NCBI RefSeq assembly: GCF_958431955.1
Contig: NZ_CAUASN010000013.1
Span: forward strand, 1 to 64,000
Direction of reading: 5' to 3'
DNA: 64,000 bases
DNA from: an uncultured Adlercreutzia sp.
GTDB lineage: Bacteria; Actinomycetota; Coriobacteriia; Coriobacteriales; Eggerthellaceae
Shown: in pieces, positions 15,890 through 25,311 of the stretch
Numbering within the stretch: the first letter of the stretch is position 1
How the letters are laid out: each line of letters starts with the position of its first letter
Notes under the pieces: model-generated
The model's database searches: none
The model's input: the letters and a program-made list of their open reading frames with translations, nothing else
Told to the model about the DNA's origin: nothing
Position numbers and translations under genes: made by a program

Positions 15890-16084
15890 ATGTCTAACCC
15901 TTCGAAAAAAGCCCTGGTAACTGCATCACCTCAGAAGGGTGATTTCCCCAATCCCCGCTGCAGGGCGATAGATGACGAGCCCGCATTCTCCTACGGTTCC
16001 CTTGTGCCGCGCGCTTCAATCCACTCGCGCAGGACGAAGCACCAGGAGAGCGGTACGCGCAAGAATCACTGACAGGAGGGATCT

Positions 16085-17788
16085 ATGAGCAACGAATCCA
16101 TGAGCATGAATCGCCGCGACTTCATCGGCCTCGGGGCTGCCGGAGCCGCCGTTGTCGGCGCCCTGGGCCTTGCGGGCTGCGCGCCAAGCACTCCCACCGA
16201 GAAGAGCCTCGGCGAAACAGGTGCTGCAACCGATGCCCCGGCCGCATCCGATTGGCTCGGCACTGAGCCGGAAGTCGCCGAGGCCGATATCACAGAGACC
16301 CTGGACACCGACTTCCTCATTATCGGCGCCGGCACGGCAGGCCTCGCGGCGGCAGGTGCCGCCGGCGATCTGGGACTCGACTTCATTATCTGCGACAAGG
16401 CGAACCAGGTACCCGAGACGCGCGAATATCTGGGCGGGGTTGACACCGCTTATGCCAAGGCGAACAACGTGGAGATCGACAAGCCCAAACTCCTCAACGA
16501 GCTGACACGCTACGCCTCGGGCAAGTGCAACCAGAAGCTCATCAAACGCTGGATCGATGACTCAGCCGAGTATGTCGATTGGGTGACCGAAGTGATGAAG
16601 GACGCAGGCAAGGAAGTCATGCTCGATATGCCGCCTGCCCATGCCACTGGCGGCACCGACTACTACGTGCCCTACGTGCAGCATCTGTGGGAACCCTCCT
16701 ACGTGCCGCCAACCCGCAACGATGTCATCGCCGAACGTCTTTCCGCCCAGGGCCACGACATCCTCTTCGAGCACACCATGGTGAAGCTTGTCCACACTGA
16801 CGGTAAAGTGACCGGTGCCATCTTCGAGACCAAGGACGGATACAAGCAGATCAACGCCAAGAACACACTGCTGGCCACCGGCGGCTACGCTGCCAACCCT
16901 GTGATGATGCGCGCCCTCCAGCCTGCCGCCGTGGGTTGCTGCACCGCCTCCAGCTTCAACCCCACCTGCACCGGAGACGGCATTCGCGCCGGCCTGTGGG
17001 CCGGAGCCTCCAAGGACATCGATGCCGCGCCGATGATCTTCGACCGAGGCGCCGTGGCCCCGGGCGTCGATGCCGGCTACGAGGGAACTGACGAGGCGGC
17101 GGTTTTCCGCGGCAACATCTTCCAGGAGAATATCGGCAGCCAGCCCTTCATGAAGGTAAACCGCCGCGGCCAGCGCTTCGCCAACGAGTCTTCCCCCTAT
17201 GATTTCATTTGCTTCGCCGCTAATTACCAACCCGGCGGCGTATGGTGCCAAGTGTACGACAGCAACATGATGGACGACATGGTGCGCTTCGAGACCGTGG
17301 GCTGCTCCCGCGTGGTGCCCTATATCGAAATGGGCATGACCTTCGACGAGTACACCGCCGCCTCTCAGGAGTCCGGCATTCTCATGAAAGCCGACACGCT
17401 TGATGAGCTGGCCGACTTGCTCGGTTTCACTGGCCAGGACAAGGATAACTTCCTCGCCGAGGTGGAGCGCTACAACGGCTTCTTCGACAACCAGGTAGAC
17501 GAGGACTTCGGCAAAGAGGCCTATCGTCTGTCGGCCATTCGCCAGGCGCCCTTCTACGGCTGCTGGTTTGGCGGCTCGCTGCTTACCACCATTGACGGCC
17601 TGCGCATCAACGAGAACTGCCAGGTGCTCGATCCCGAGCTGAACGTCATCGAGGGGCTCTATGCCGCCGGCGACGTCTCTGGCAGCTTCTTCTCGGGCAA
17701 CTACCCCGAGTACATCGTGGGCGTGGCCTGCGGTCGCAGTTCGGTGGAAGGCCGCCACGTGGCCAAGCTGCTGGCCGGAGCCGCTTAA
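16085..17788 (+). CDS. Tat-exported FAD-binding reductase, fumarate reductase superfamily
   Basis: 567 aa. The Tat signal MNRRDFIGLGAAG is followed by a lipobox LAGC (Cys about 32), so the folded flavoprotein is exported and lipid-anchored. The FAD-binding fold starts at DFLIIGAGTAGLAAAGAAGDLG; the C-terminal nucleotide motif is GLYAAGDVSGSFFSGNYPE. The histidine block (H-Y-T-M-G-G) of fumarate/urocanate reductases is replaced by GGSLLTTIDGL, so the electron acceptor is probably not fumarate. No FMN-binding or heme domain is present; electrons must come from a partner. Divergent from its probable LuxR regulator. Start after GGAGGGATCT. Confidence 0.88.
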   Translation: MSNESMSMNRRDFIGLGAAGAAVVGALGLAGCAPSTPTEKSLGETGAATDAPAASDWLGTEPEVAEADITETLDTDFLIIGAGTAGLAAAGAAGDLGLDFIICDKANQVPETREYLGGVDTAYAKANNVEIDKPKLLNELTRYASGKCNQKLIKRWIDDSAEYVDWVTEVMKDAGKEVMLDMPPAHATGGTDYYVPYVQHLWEPSYVPPTRNDVIAERLSAQGHDILFEHTMVKLVHTDGKVTGAIFETKDGYKQINAKNTLLATGGYAANPVMMRALQPAAVGCCTASSFNPTCTGDGIRAGLWAGASKDIDAAPMIFDRGAVAPGVDAGYEGTDEAAVFRGNIFQENIGSQPFMKVNRRGQRFANESSPYDFICFAANYQPGGVWCQVYDSNMMDDMVRFETVGCSRVVPYIEMGMTFDEYTAASQESGILMKADTLDELADLLGFTGQDKDNFLAEVERYNGFFDNQVDEDFGKEAYRLSAIRQAPFYGCWFGGSLLTTIDGLRINENCQVLDPELNVIEGLYAAGDVSGSFFSGNYPEYIVGVACGRSSVEGRHVAKLLAGAA

Positions 17789-17865
17789 GGCGGACTGCCC
17801 GCCTCACCGCAGAGAGCGCACTCTCGAAAACGAGTCCACCGTAATCCGTTTCCGAGCCCTCCCTA

Positions 17866-17905
17866 CCGAAATCCAGCCAATGCGTGCTGGATTTCGGCTT
17901 TTTTT
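17866..17905 (+). terminator. Intrinsic terminator after flavoprotein 1
   Basis: A 12-bp perfect stem CCGAAATCCAGC (17866-17877) with GCTGGATTTCGG (17886-17897), then seven T (17899-17905). Confidence 0.93.
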
Positions 17906-18051
17906 GCTTAGAAAGCACGGTTTTGTTACCGCAGGGGCGGCTATTCCCCTTCCCTGTCATACACCACCTGGGAAAATGCTGGCGTTGTAATACGCTCGGG
18001 CCCTCTTTGCGCCGTTTTCCGTCACAAAACCGTGTTTTTCAAGCCAGAATA
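17906..18051. repeat. Palindromic repeat element, copy 1 (about 145 bp)
   Basis: Imperfect terminal inverted repeats: 17906-17929 (core CACGGTTTTGTTAC) and 18021-18046 (core GTCACAAAACCGTG), 20 of 24 positions matching, around an interior with GTAATAC at 17987-17993. A second copy with the same layout is at 51366-51506. No coding capacity. It resembles a non-autonomous inverted-repeat element. Confidence 0.7.
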
Positions 18052-18119
18052 TCCATTTCAAGCGTGCTATAGTGAGCGCGTTGGCTTCAAACGCAGCGAA
18101 AACGACAAAAGGAGCCCTC

Positions 18120-18572
18120 ATGGTTACCACCGAAGTAGCCTTCGCCCGCTCCACGTGGCGGAAATCCCGGGAGTTCAACGACGGCGTGCGCGACCTGGCG
18201 CGCCGTATGCCCATGGAGCTCGTACGCCTCTACGTCACCGAGGGCGCCCGCACGCCGCGAGTGCCCCTCACCTGCTACGATCGCATCGACGAGCTGCGCG
18301 CCCTGCGCCGCGAAGCCCTACTCGGGGAAATGCCCGCGGTGGAGGCCCAAGCGCAGATCTGGCTCGACGAGCACCCCGCCGAAGCCGCCCGCATGGCCGC
18401 CAAGCACCGCCGCAGCACCGCCACCCCCGACATGCTCCTGGGCACCGCCGTTATGAACGGCGAGAGCCCGGCCGCCGGCTTCTCGCCCGAGACCTACCTC
18501 ATCGCGCCGAGCCTGCGGGTCTACGAGCTGTTCATGTGGTACGACGAGAGTGAGCGCTGGCTCCATAATTAA
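18120..18572 (+). CDS. Hypothetical protein, 150 aa
   Basis: A soluble, helix-rich protein without recognisable domain. Conserved-looking features are an N-terminal FARSTWRKSREFNDGVRDLARRMPMELVRLYV segment and a C-terminal SLRVYELFMWYDESERWL. The start at 18120 follows AAAAGGAG. It begins about 70 bp after the palindromic repeat and is followed by a duplicated 13-mer and a hairpin. Function unknown. Confidence 0.65.
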   Translation: MVTTEVAFARSTWRKSREFNDGVRDLARRMPMELVRLYVTEGARTPRVPLTCYDRIDELRALRREALLGEMPAVEAQAQIWLDEHPAEAARMAAKHRRSTATPDMLLGTAVMNGESPAAGFSPETYLIAPSLRVYELFMWYDESERWLHN

Positions 18573-18603
18573 CGGAAGGCCTGGCCCCAGAATTAACGGA
18601 AGG
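18567..18603. repeat. Direct repeat AATTAACGGAAGG, two copies
   Basis: The 13-mer occurs at 18567-18579 (overlapping the end of the hypothetical gene) and at 18591-18603 (running into the following hairpin). Confidence 0.8.
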
Positions 18604-18637
18604 TGCCCGGCCGCACGTGCATGCAGTCGGGCACCTT
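18600..18637. terminator. Hairpin between convergent genes
   Basis: Stem AAGGTGCCCG (18600-18609) with CGGGCACCTT (18628-18637) between the hypothetical gene and the convergent S10 peptidase gene. T-runs are weak on both sides. Confidence 0.6.
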
Positions 18638-18712
18638 CGCCCTGGTTTTCGATCCGAGTCTCAGCGGCCTCGGGCCGACCGGACTCCTTAGGCCTCGGGC
18701 CGCCCAGAGTCT

Positions 18713-20197
18713 TTAGGCCTCGTGGCGCTTCTCATAGAAGGCGGCCAGCTCGGGCACCATCTTCTCGAGGGTCGGCTGGTCCTCGTAGGCCATATGCCCG
18801 TTCTCGTGCACCTTGTACTCGATACGGCTCGTGATGGACTCGGGCAGGAACATCTTCGAGATAGAGTGCTTCACGTTCCAGAACGGCGTGGCCGCATCAT
18901 GGATGCCGCCGAAGAACAGCACGCGGCAGAACGGGTTGCGGCGCAGGGCCGTGCCCATGTCGTAGGCGGTGTTGGGGCACTGCGGCGCGCCCATGGTGCC
19001 GGGGGCCTGGTGCGTCCAGTTCCAGCCCGCGTTCACCTTGAAGGAGAGCAGGATGTTGATGGGCGATCCCTTAAAGCCGGTTTCCTGGACGAGCTTCATC
19101 CAGGCGGACTCGTCAGGCGTCATGATAGCGTCGCCGGAGGGATCCTCGCCGGCGAAGAACTCGTTGTCGCCCTGCACGTCCATATAGGCCGGCTCGGTGA
19201 AGCGCGTGTCGTAGCGACCGCAGAACAGGCCCTCGTCGGCCATGATGTTCTTGCGGAAGGTGTCCAGCTCGATGCGCAGATGCCGCTTCTCGATGAACTC
19301 GGCGGGAAGGCCGATGAGCTCGCTCATCTCGACGGCCAGATCGTGCTCCTCGGCCGGGGTGATGGAGTCGCTCGCGATAAGGGCGCGGCCGTACTTCTCG
19401 TCCACGAACTTCCAAGCCTTGTTAAACCACTCGAACTGGTCCACGCCCGCGCCGGCCTTGCCGAAGTAGTTGGCGGTGGCGGCGTAGACGGGCACCATGC
19501 CCATGTAGTACAGGTCGTTGCCCGACAGGGTGGGCGCGTAGTCAAGAATGGTGGACTGCTCGATCACGCCCGTGAGCGCGATGCCGCGCTCGCCGAGCAG
19601 GCGCATGAGCACCGAGTTGCGCATGGTGCCGTAGGACTCGCCGTACAGGTACAGCGGCGTGTTCCAGCGCTCGTGGGTGGTGAGCCACTGGGCGATGCCG
19701 CGCATGAAGGCGTCCGCGTCGCCGTCCACGCCCCAGACCTTCTTGGCGTCGTAGCCCTCGGCCACCTTCGAGTAACCGGTGCCCATGGCGTCCAGGTACA
19801 CCAGGTCGGTGGAGGGCAGCAGCGAATAGGGGTTATCCTCGGGAGCGGTCGGGCAGGGCAGCTGCTTGATGGAGGTGATGGGCACGCGGCGCGGGCCGAG
19901 GCCGCCGATGTTCACCATGGCCGACGAGCCGCCGGGGCCGCCGTTCCAGCAGAAGGTAACGGGGCGATCGGCCTTGTCCTGCTCGTCGCTGACATAGGAC
20001 AGGGCGAACATGTGCCCGATGAGCTCGCCGTCGTCGGTGTGCAGCGGAAGCATTTCGGCGGTGGCGGTGTACTTGATGGTCTGCTTGCCGTTCGTCCAGG
20101 TCATGTCCTTGCTGGCCGGCTCGGGAACCGGCTGCTCGGGTTTGGGGCTCTTCCCGTCGTTCATGGTGACGGTGAAGGAGGGGCTGGTCTCTGCCAT
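18713..20197 (-). CDS. Serine carboxypeptidase-like protein (peptidase S10)
   Basis: 494 aa with the complete S10 pattern: oxyanion motif NGGPGGSSAM (85-94), nucleophile GESYG with Ser188, acid FFGGIHDAATPF and histidine HENGHMAYE. There is no signal peptide (the N-terminus is MAETSPSFTVTMNDGKSPKP), so it is probably cytoplasmic, unlike the vacuolar and secreted eukaryotic enzymes. Expected to remove C-terminal residues from peptides at acidic pH. The start at 20197 has AAGGAG; an upstream extension lacks one. Confidence 0.88.
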   Translation of the reverse strand: MAETSPSFTVTMNDGKSPKPEQPVPEPASKDMTWTNGKQTIKYTATAEMLPLHTDDGELIGHMFALSYVSDEQDKADRPVTFCWNGGPGGSSAMVNIGGLGPRRVPITSIKQLPCPTAPEDNPYSLLPSTDLVYLDAMGTGYSKVAEGYDAKKVWGVDGDADAFMRGIAQWLTTHERWNTPLYLYGESYGTMRNSVLMRLLGERGIALTGVIEQSTILDYAPTLSGNDLYYMGMVPVYAATANYFGKAGAGVDQFEWFNKAWKFVDEKYGRALIASDSITPAEEHDLAVEMSELIGLPAEFIEKRHLRIELDTFRKNIMADEGLFCGRYDTRFTEPAYMDVQGDNEFFAGEDPSGDAIMTPDESAWMKLVQETGFKGSPINILLSFKVNAGWNWTHQAPGTMGAPQCPNTAYDMGTALRRNPFCRVLFFGGIHDAATPFWNVKHSISKMFLPESITSRIEYKVHENGHMAYEDQPTLEKMVPELAAFYEKRHEA

Positions 20198-20657
20198 GGT
20201 TGGCTCCTTAGTCTTGAGACGCGCGCCGCGCGGCGGAAGAGGCGGCGCGCTTTCCATACCACGCTTAGCCTACGCCTCCCGCGCATCGGCGACGATGCGC
20301 GAGGCCCCCTTGTCATGGAATACGGGGGAAGACGTGGCCGCGCCGTGAACTGACCTGCGCTTTCTCCACGATTCGGGCGCCAGCAGGCGTGCGGCGCGGA
20401 TTGCGGGTCCAAAGCGCAGCGGAGGCGCAAACCCTGGCGAGGCCCGCGGGCTGTGAGCCCGTCCGCGGGCTTGCGCCGCGGCCGCTTCCCCGTTTCGTTC
20501 CCGTTAATAGTGACCATTACCCTTTACTTTACTACAGTAGAGCACTATAGTATCGGCAGCATTATCACCGTGTCGATAGTGCCGCCTTGGCCGGGAGCAG
20601 CGCGCCGCGCGTCCGCCCAAGGCGCCCGCAGCGCATACCGAGGAGAAGGAGCCGCCC
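20198..20657. other. 460-bp divergent intergenic region
   Basis: It separates the S10 peptidase (minus) and an amino acid permease (plus). It is GC-rich except for an AT-rich block at 20508-20560, which contains the permease promoter. No supported gene was seen. Palindromes CTACAGTAG and ACTATAGT lie in or beside the promoter, and GCCTTGG/CCAAGGC can form a hairpin in the leader. Confidence 0.6.
20523..20551 (+). promoter_or_regulatory. Promoter of APC transporter gene
   Basis: TTTACT (20523-20528), 17 bp, TATAGT (20546-20551), the only AT-rich promoter-like block in the intergenic region. The leader would be about 100 nt. Confidence 0.65.
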
Positions 20658-22172
20658 ATGAGCGCACCCTACGACAACGACAATCCCGCCGCCACGCCGC
20701 CGGCCCTGCGACGGCAATTCGGCCTGCGCGAGGCCATCACCATCACGGTGGGCACCGTCATCGGCGTGGGCCTGTTCACCACGGGCGGCAACATCGTGGG
20801 CCTCATGGGCCCGGCGGTCATCATCGCCACACTGGTGGCCATGCTCGTGTCCATCTACCCGGCGCTGCTGTACGCCGAGATGGGCGCGGCGCTCCCCTAC
20901 GCCGGGGGCACCTACCAGTACGCGGGCCTGGGGCTCGGGCGGCCCTTAGGCATGCTCGCCGGCTGGAACTTCATCATCTCGCTTGTGGCGGTGACCGGCG
21001 GCGAGTCGCTCGCCTTCGCCTACTACTTCAAGACCATCTTCTTAGCCTTAGGCGTGGAGCTGCCCGTACCCGACGTGGTGCTCGCCTGCGCGGCGCTTCT
21101 GCTGTTCATCGTGACCAACGTGCGCGGCGTGCAGATCACCGGGCGTCTGCAGAACGGGTTCATGTTCTTCTTCTGGGGCGTGGCCGTCATCTGGTTCCTC
21201 ACGATGATCCCCAACGTGAGCCTGCCCACCTTCGTGACGACGCCCGACTTCTTAGGCTCCATGGACGCCTTCGGGTTCATCGCCGCCGTGGCCATGATCT
21301 GGTGGTGCTTCGCCGGCTTCGAGACCTGCTGCGGCATGGGCGAGGAGATCCGCTACCCCTCCATCAACATCCCGCGCGCCTTGAAGCTCGCGCCCTTCAT
21401 CATCTTCGCCGTGAACGGGGCCTTCCAGTGGTTCCTCGTGGGCATCACGCCGGTAGACGCCATCCCCGGCCTGGCCGAGGCGGCTGCCCCCTACGCCGAG
21501 GCCATGATGTCGGCGGGCATCCTGGGGCTGCCGCTTCTGCTGCTGGCCCTGGGCGTTGCCTTCGGCGGCGACTTCTCCACCTTGAACGCGTCTATCGCCG
21601 TCCCGCCGCGCTACCTGTTCACCATGGCCCGCGACGGCGCCATGCCCCGCGTGTTCGCGAAGGTGCACCCGCGCTTCCGCACGCCCTATGTGGCCATCAT
21701 CGCGCTCGGGGCGCTGTCCATCCTGCTCGTGGCCACCTCCACCCTGGACTTCATCGCGTCGCTGTCGCTGTTCGCCGATCTGTTCTACTACATCATCGGC
21801 ATCGCCGCGGCCTTAGGGCTGCGCCGGCGCATGCCCGATCTTACGCGCCCCTTCCGCGTGCCGGGCGTGGCCGTGGGCGTGCCGGCGTCCATCGTCATCT
21901 ACGCCATCATGATGAGCCAGCTGGGCACCAAGCCTTTGGTGGTGGGCGCCATCTGGTGCGTGATCGGCCTGGTGGTGTTCTTCATCTGCCAGAGCCGCTA
22001 CGGCAAGCCCGAGCCGGTATCGGTGGCCGAGGCGCTGCCCGGCGCGGCCGATGTGCCCGACGCGCAGGAGGCCGCACGCATGGACCGCGAGTACCGCGTG
22101 TGGAAGATCGTGGTAGCCGCCTGCTGCGTCGTGGTGGCCCTGCTGTATGCGGTGCCGATGCTGATAGGGTAG
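20658..22172 (+). CDS. APC-superfamily amino acid permease
   Basis: 504 aa, about 12 membrane helices. The first helix carries the unwound substrate-binding motif GTVIGVGLFTTGG, typical of APC amino acid transporters. FAGFETCCGMGEEIRYPSINIPRAL corresponds to the conserved helix 6 to loop region (acidic EE followed by P). A C-terminal cytoplasmic stretch precedes two final hydrophobic segments. Substrate cannot be read from sequence. Start after GGAGAAGGAG; a TTCG-loop terminator follows. Confidence 0.88.
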   Translation: MSAPYDNDNPAATPPALRRQFGLREAITITVGTVIGVGLFTTGGNIVGLMGPAVIIATLVAMLVSIYPALLYAEMGAALPYAGGTYQYAGLGLGRPLGMLAGWNFIISLVAVTGGESLAFAYYFKTIFLALGVELPVPDVVLACAALLLFIVTNVRGVQITGRLQNGFMFFFWGVAVIWFLTMIPNVSLPTFVTTPDFLGSMDAFGFIAAVAMIWWCFAGFETCCGMGEEIRYPSINIPRALKLAPFIIFAVNGAFQWFLVGITPVDAIPGLAEAAAPYAEAMMSAGILGLPLLLLALGVAFGGDFSTLNASIAVPPRYLFTMARDGAMPRVFAKVHPRFRTPYVAIIALGALSILLVATSTLDFIASLSLFADLFYYIIGIAAALGLRRRMPDLTRPFRVPGVAVGVPASIVIYAIMMSQLGTKPLVVGAIWCVIGLVVFFICQSRYGKPEPVSVAEALPGAADVPDAQEAARMDREYRVWKIVVAACCVVVALLYAVPMLIG

Positions 22173-22222
22173 GAACCGGCGAGGAGACGCACGCTTTCAG
22201 GCAGCCGCAAATCCGTCCGCAG

Positions 22223-22250
22223 GCGCTCGCCCTTCGGGGCGGGCGCTTTT
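22223..22250 (+). terminator. Intrinsic terminator with UUCG tetraloop
   Basis: Stem GCGCTCGCCC (22223-22232), loop TTCG, GGGCGGGCGC (22237-22246), then TTTT. A sequence relative occurs at 24316-24343. Confidence 0.85.
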
Positions 22251-22267
22251 CATTGCCGTGGCTGCCC

Positions 22268-24178
22268 CTACTCCCCGAACTGCATGCGGTAGTAGCGGGC
22301 GTACACCCCGCCGCGGGCGAGCAGCTCCTCATGAGTGCCCTGCTCCACCACATGGCCGTCTTCCACGACGGCGATGAGCTGGGCGCTGCGAATGGTGGAG
22401 AGCCGGTGCGCGATGGTCATCGTAGTGCGACCGCGCGAGAGCTCCTCGAGGGATGCCTGGATGGCGTGCTCGCTCTCGTTGTCGAGCGCGCTGGTAGCCT
22501 CGTCCAAAATGAGAATGCGCGGGTCGCGCAGGAACACGCGGGCGATGGAGATACGCTGCTTCTGGCCGCCGGAAAGCCGCGTGCCGCGCTCGCCGACCGG
22601 CGTGTCGTAGCCCTCGGGCAGCGAGCAGATGAACTCGTGGATATTGGCCTTGCGGGCCGCCTCCTCGATCTCGGCCTGGGTGGCACCGGGGCGTCCGTAG
22701 GCGATGTTCTCCCCCACCGTGCCCCCGAACAGGTACACGTCCTGCTGCACGATGCCGATGGCCTCGCGCAGGCTCGCCAGGGTCACATCGCGCACATCCA
22801 CGCCGTCGATGGCAACCGCGCCGCCCTGCACATCGTAGAAGCGCGGCAGCAGCGAGCACGTGGTGGTCTTGCCGCCGCCCGAGGGGCCGACGAGCGCCAC
22901 AGATGTGCCGGCGGGCACCGAGAGGGTCAAGCCGTCGAGCACGGGATGCTCTCCGTCGTAGGAGAAGGTCACATCGCGGTACTCCACCGCCCCGCGCACG
23001 TTGCCTCCGCAAGCACCCTCCAACGTCGGCGCGCCGGGCTTGGACGCCACATCGGGCCGCTCGGCGAGCACCTCGATAAAGCGGCGGAAGCCCGCATAGC
23101 CCTTCTGCAAAGTCTCGGTGAAGTTGATGAGCTGCTCTACGGGAGCCATGAAGATGCCCACGTACAGGGCGTAGATGGCAAGATCGGTGACGGCGAGCGT
23201 TCCCTGAGCCACGAAATAGCCGCCGCCGACCACGACGATGGTGTACAGAATGCCCGTGAACAGCGAGTTCAATCCGTGGAAGGCTCCCATGAACTTGTAG
23301 GAGCGGTTCTTGGTGTCTAGAAACGCCTCGTTGGCCGCGCGGAACTTCTCGCGCTCGGCATCCTCGCCACCGAAGGACTTCACCACGCGGATGCCGCCGA
23401 GAGAATCCTGCACAGCCGCGTTGATGCCGGCCATGCGCTCGCGGTTCTCGCGGAATATCTTGCGCCGCCAGTAGTTCAGCGCGAAGGACAGCGCCGCCAT
23501 AACCAGGGTCACGACGAGCATGATAGCCGCAAGCGGGCCGTTGATCATGAACAGCAGTACGAAGGATCCCGCGATCTTCAGCGTGCAGATGAACAGGTTC
23601 TCGGGACCGTGGTGCGCCAACTCGGAGATGTCGAACAGGTCGGTGGTGATCTTCGACATCATGACGCCGGTGTTGTGGCGGTCGTAATAACCGAATGACA
23701 AGCGCTGGTACTGCTCGAACAGATCGCGACGCATGTCCGCCTCCATGCGCGCGCCCATGACGTGGCCCCAGTAGGTAATGAACCACTGGCAACCGGTGCG
23801 GGCGAGGTACAGCGCCACGAAGAGCACCGCGATGAGCCCCAGGCTCGCGAGAATCACCGAGGGCGCTTCAAGGAAGAACTCACGCGTGAAGAAGTTCAGC
23901 AGCTGGGGAAAGGCCAGATCGACACCGGCCAGCACGCAGGCAGCCAGAAGATCGGCGAAGAAGAGCGCCTTGTAGGGCTTGTAGTAGCCCACGAAACGCC
24001 GTAGCACCTCGGCGGCGGCCACCTCGGCATGAGACTCGCTTGCCGCCGCATCAAAGGGGGCAACGCGTCCCTTGCCGGCAACGGAATCGCAGCGGCGCGA
24101 CGGGGACTGCCCGGCGCTGTGACGAGCGGTGCCGCTCTGGGGCGCCCCATCACCGTGATATGTATTATTCTCGCTCAT
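22268..24178 (-). CDS. ABC exporter, fused membrane and ATPase domains
   Basis: 636 aa. The type IV exporter membrane domain spans residues about 50-340 with six helices. The nucleotide-binding domain follows: Walker A GPSGGGKTTT, Q-loop, signature LSGGQKQRISIARVFL, Walker B ILILDEATSALD, and the H-loop in TMTIAHRLST. It is the homodimeric-type multidrug/lipid exporter architecture (MsbA/LmrA-like). No second half-transporter is adjacent, so a homodimer is likely. The start at 24178 has no strong ribosome site; a TTG at 24199 is an alternative. Confidence 0.9.
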   Translation of the reverse strand: MSENNTYHGDGAPQSGTARHSAGQSPSRRCDSVAGKGRVAPFDAAASESHAEVAAAEVLRRFVGYYKPYKALFFADLLAACVLAGVDLAFPQLLNFFTREFFLEAPSVILASLGLIAVLFVALYLARTGCQWFITYWGHVMGARMEADMRRDLFEQYQRLSFGYYDRHNTGVMMSKITTDLFDISELAHHGPENLFICTLKIAGSFVLLFMINGPLAAIMLVVTLVMAALSFALNYWRRKIFRENRERMAGINAAVQDSLGGIRVVKSFGGEDAEREKFRAANEAFLDTKNRSYKFMGAFHGLNSLFTGILYTIVVVGGGYFVAQGTLAVTDLAIYALYVGIFMAPVEQLINFTETLQKGYAGFRRFIEVLAERPDVASKPGAPTLEGACGGNVRGAVEYRDVTFSYDGEHPVLDGLTLSVPAGTSVALVGPSGGGKTTTCSLLPRFYDVQGGAVAIDGVDVRDVTLASLREAIGIVQQDVYLFGGTVGENIAYGRPGATQAEIEEAARKANIHEFICSLPEGYDTPVGERGTRLSGGQKQRISIARVFLRDPRILILDEATSALDNESEHAIQASLEELSRGRTTMTIAHRLSTIRSAQLIAVVEDGHVVEQGTHEELLARGGVYARYYRMQFGE

Positions 24179-24315
24179 GGCTATATCATACGCTTTCAAA
24201 CGCTCATGAGCGGGGAACGTTTCGGCAACCTGGCGCCTTCATTTCCAAAGCGGACCCGGTTCCGAGCAACCGCGAAAAGGCACGTGCCTTTGAGCAACCG
24301 CGAAACCGTCCTCAA

Positions 24316-24343
24316 GCGCTCGTCCCTCGGGGCGGGCGCTTTT
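24316..24343. terminator. Hairpin related to the 22223 terminator
   Basis: GCGCTCGTCCC (24316-24326) pairs with GGGCGGGCGC (24330-24339), then TTTTCT in the plus direction. It lies between the ABC exporter promoter side and the end of the ZIP gene, so its true direction of use is unclear. Confidence 0.5.
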
Positions 24344-24360
24344 CTCTGCCTGGGCCCCGT

Positions 24361-25155
24361 CTATCCCAGTGCCACGTCCAAGACCATCATGAGGACGAAG
24401 CCGAAGGCCACGCCGATGGTGCCGATGTTGGTATGGTGGCCCTGCTGGGTCTGGGGAATGAGCTCCTCGGTGACCACGTACATCATGGCGCCGGCGGCGA
24501 AGGCCAGCACGTAGGGCAGAAGCGGGGTCACGAGTCCCGTGATGGCCAGCATGAGCACCGCGCCGGCCGGCTCTACCGCGCCGCAGAGCGTGCCGGCGAT
24601 AAAGGCACGGGGCCGTGAGAGGCCATTGGTGGTCAGCGGCAGCGACACGATGGCCCCTTCCGGCACGTTCTGGATGGCGATGCCGATGGACAGCGCCACC
24701 ACCGCCGAGAGCGTAATGGTCGGATCCCCCGCCAGAAAGCCCGCGAGCACCACGCCCACGGCCATGCCCTCGGGCAGGTTGTGGATGGCCAGCGCCGCCA
24801 TCATCATCGCCGGCTTCTTCAGCGTGGACGCGGGGCCCTCCGGCTCGTCTGAGCCCACATGCAGATGGGGCGTGAAGTGGTCGATGGCCAGAAGCAGGAA
24901 CATGCCGCCGAGAAAGCCCACGGCCACGGGCAGCCACGCGGGCACCGGGCCGCCCTCAGACGCCTCGAGCGCGGGCGTGATGAGGCTCCACACGCTGGCG
25001 GCGATCATCACGCCGGCCGCGAAGCCCAGAAGCGCCTTCGTGAACCGCTCGGGCATGCCGTGGCGCATGAGGAACACGAGCGCCGCGCCCAGGGTGTTCC
25101 CCAGAAACGGCACCACAAGCGCCACGAGCACGCCGATCAAAACGGGGTTTTCCAC
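24361..25155 (-). CDS. ZIP-family metal transporter (GufA/ZupT-like)
   Basis: 264 aa, eight membrane helices. The paired metal-site motifs are HNLPEGMAVG in helix 4 and QNVPEGAIVSLPL in helix 5, as in bacterial GufA-type ZIP proteins. A histidine-bearing cytoplasmic loop (DHFTPHLHVGSDEPEG) separates helices 3 and 4. Expected to import zinc or other divalent metals. The GTG start at 25155 is chosen because GGAAGGT precedes it and the protein then has family length; the longer frame to 25296 has no ribosome site. Confidence 0.9.
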   Translation of the reverse strand: MENPVLIGVLVALVVPFLGNTLGAALVFLMRHGMPERFTKALLGFAAGVMIAASVWSLITPALEASEGGPVPAWLPVAVGFLGGMFLLLAIDHFTPHLHVGSDEPEGPASTLKKPAMMMAALAIHNLPEGMAVGVVLAGFLAGDPTITLSAVVALSIGIAIQNVPEGAIVSLPLTTNGLSRPRAFIAGTLCGAVEPAGAVLMLAITGLVTPLLPYVLAFAAGAMMYVVTEELIPQTQQGHHTNIGTIGVAFGFVLMMVLDVALG

Positions 25156-25311
25156 CGCGTACCTTCCTTTCGAAACGAGAGAGCGCCTCAGGCGAGCCGC
25201 CGCCCCGCCGGAAAGCGAAGTGGGGCACCCGACCGGGCGCCCCACTAGCATAGCAATTCCACCGCGGCGCGTCTCTGAGAAGACGCGCGCCGTCACTTCC
25301 CCGTAGCGTCG

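Noticed and set aside
20580..20657. Riboswitch upstream of the APC permease
   Set aside because: A GC-rich hairpin is possible but no known aptamer consensus was seen.
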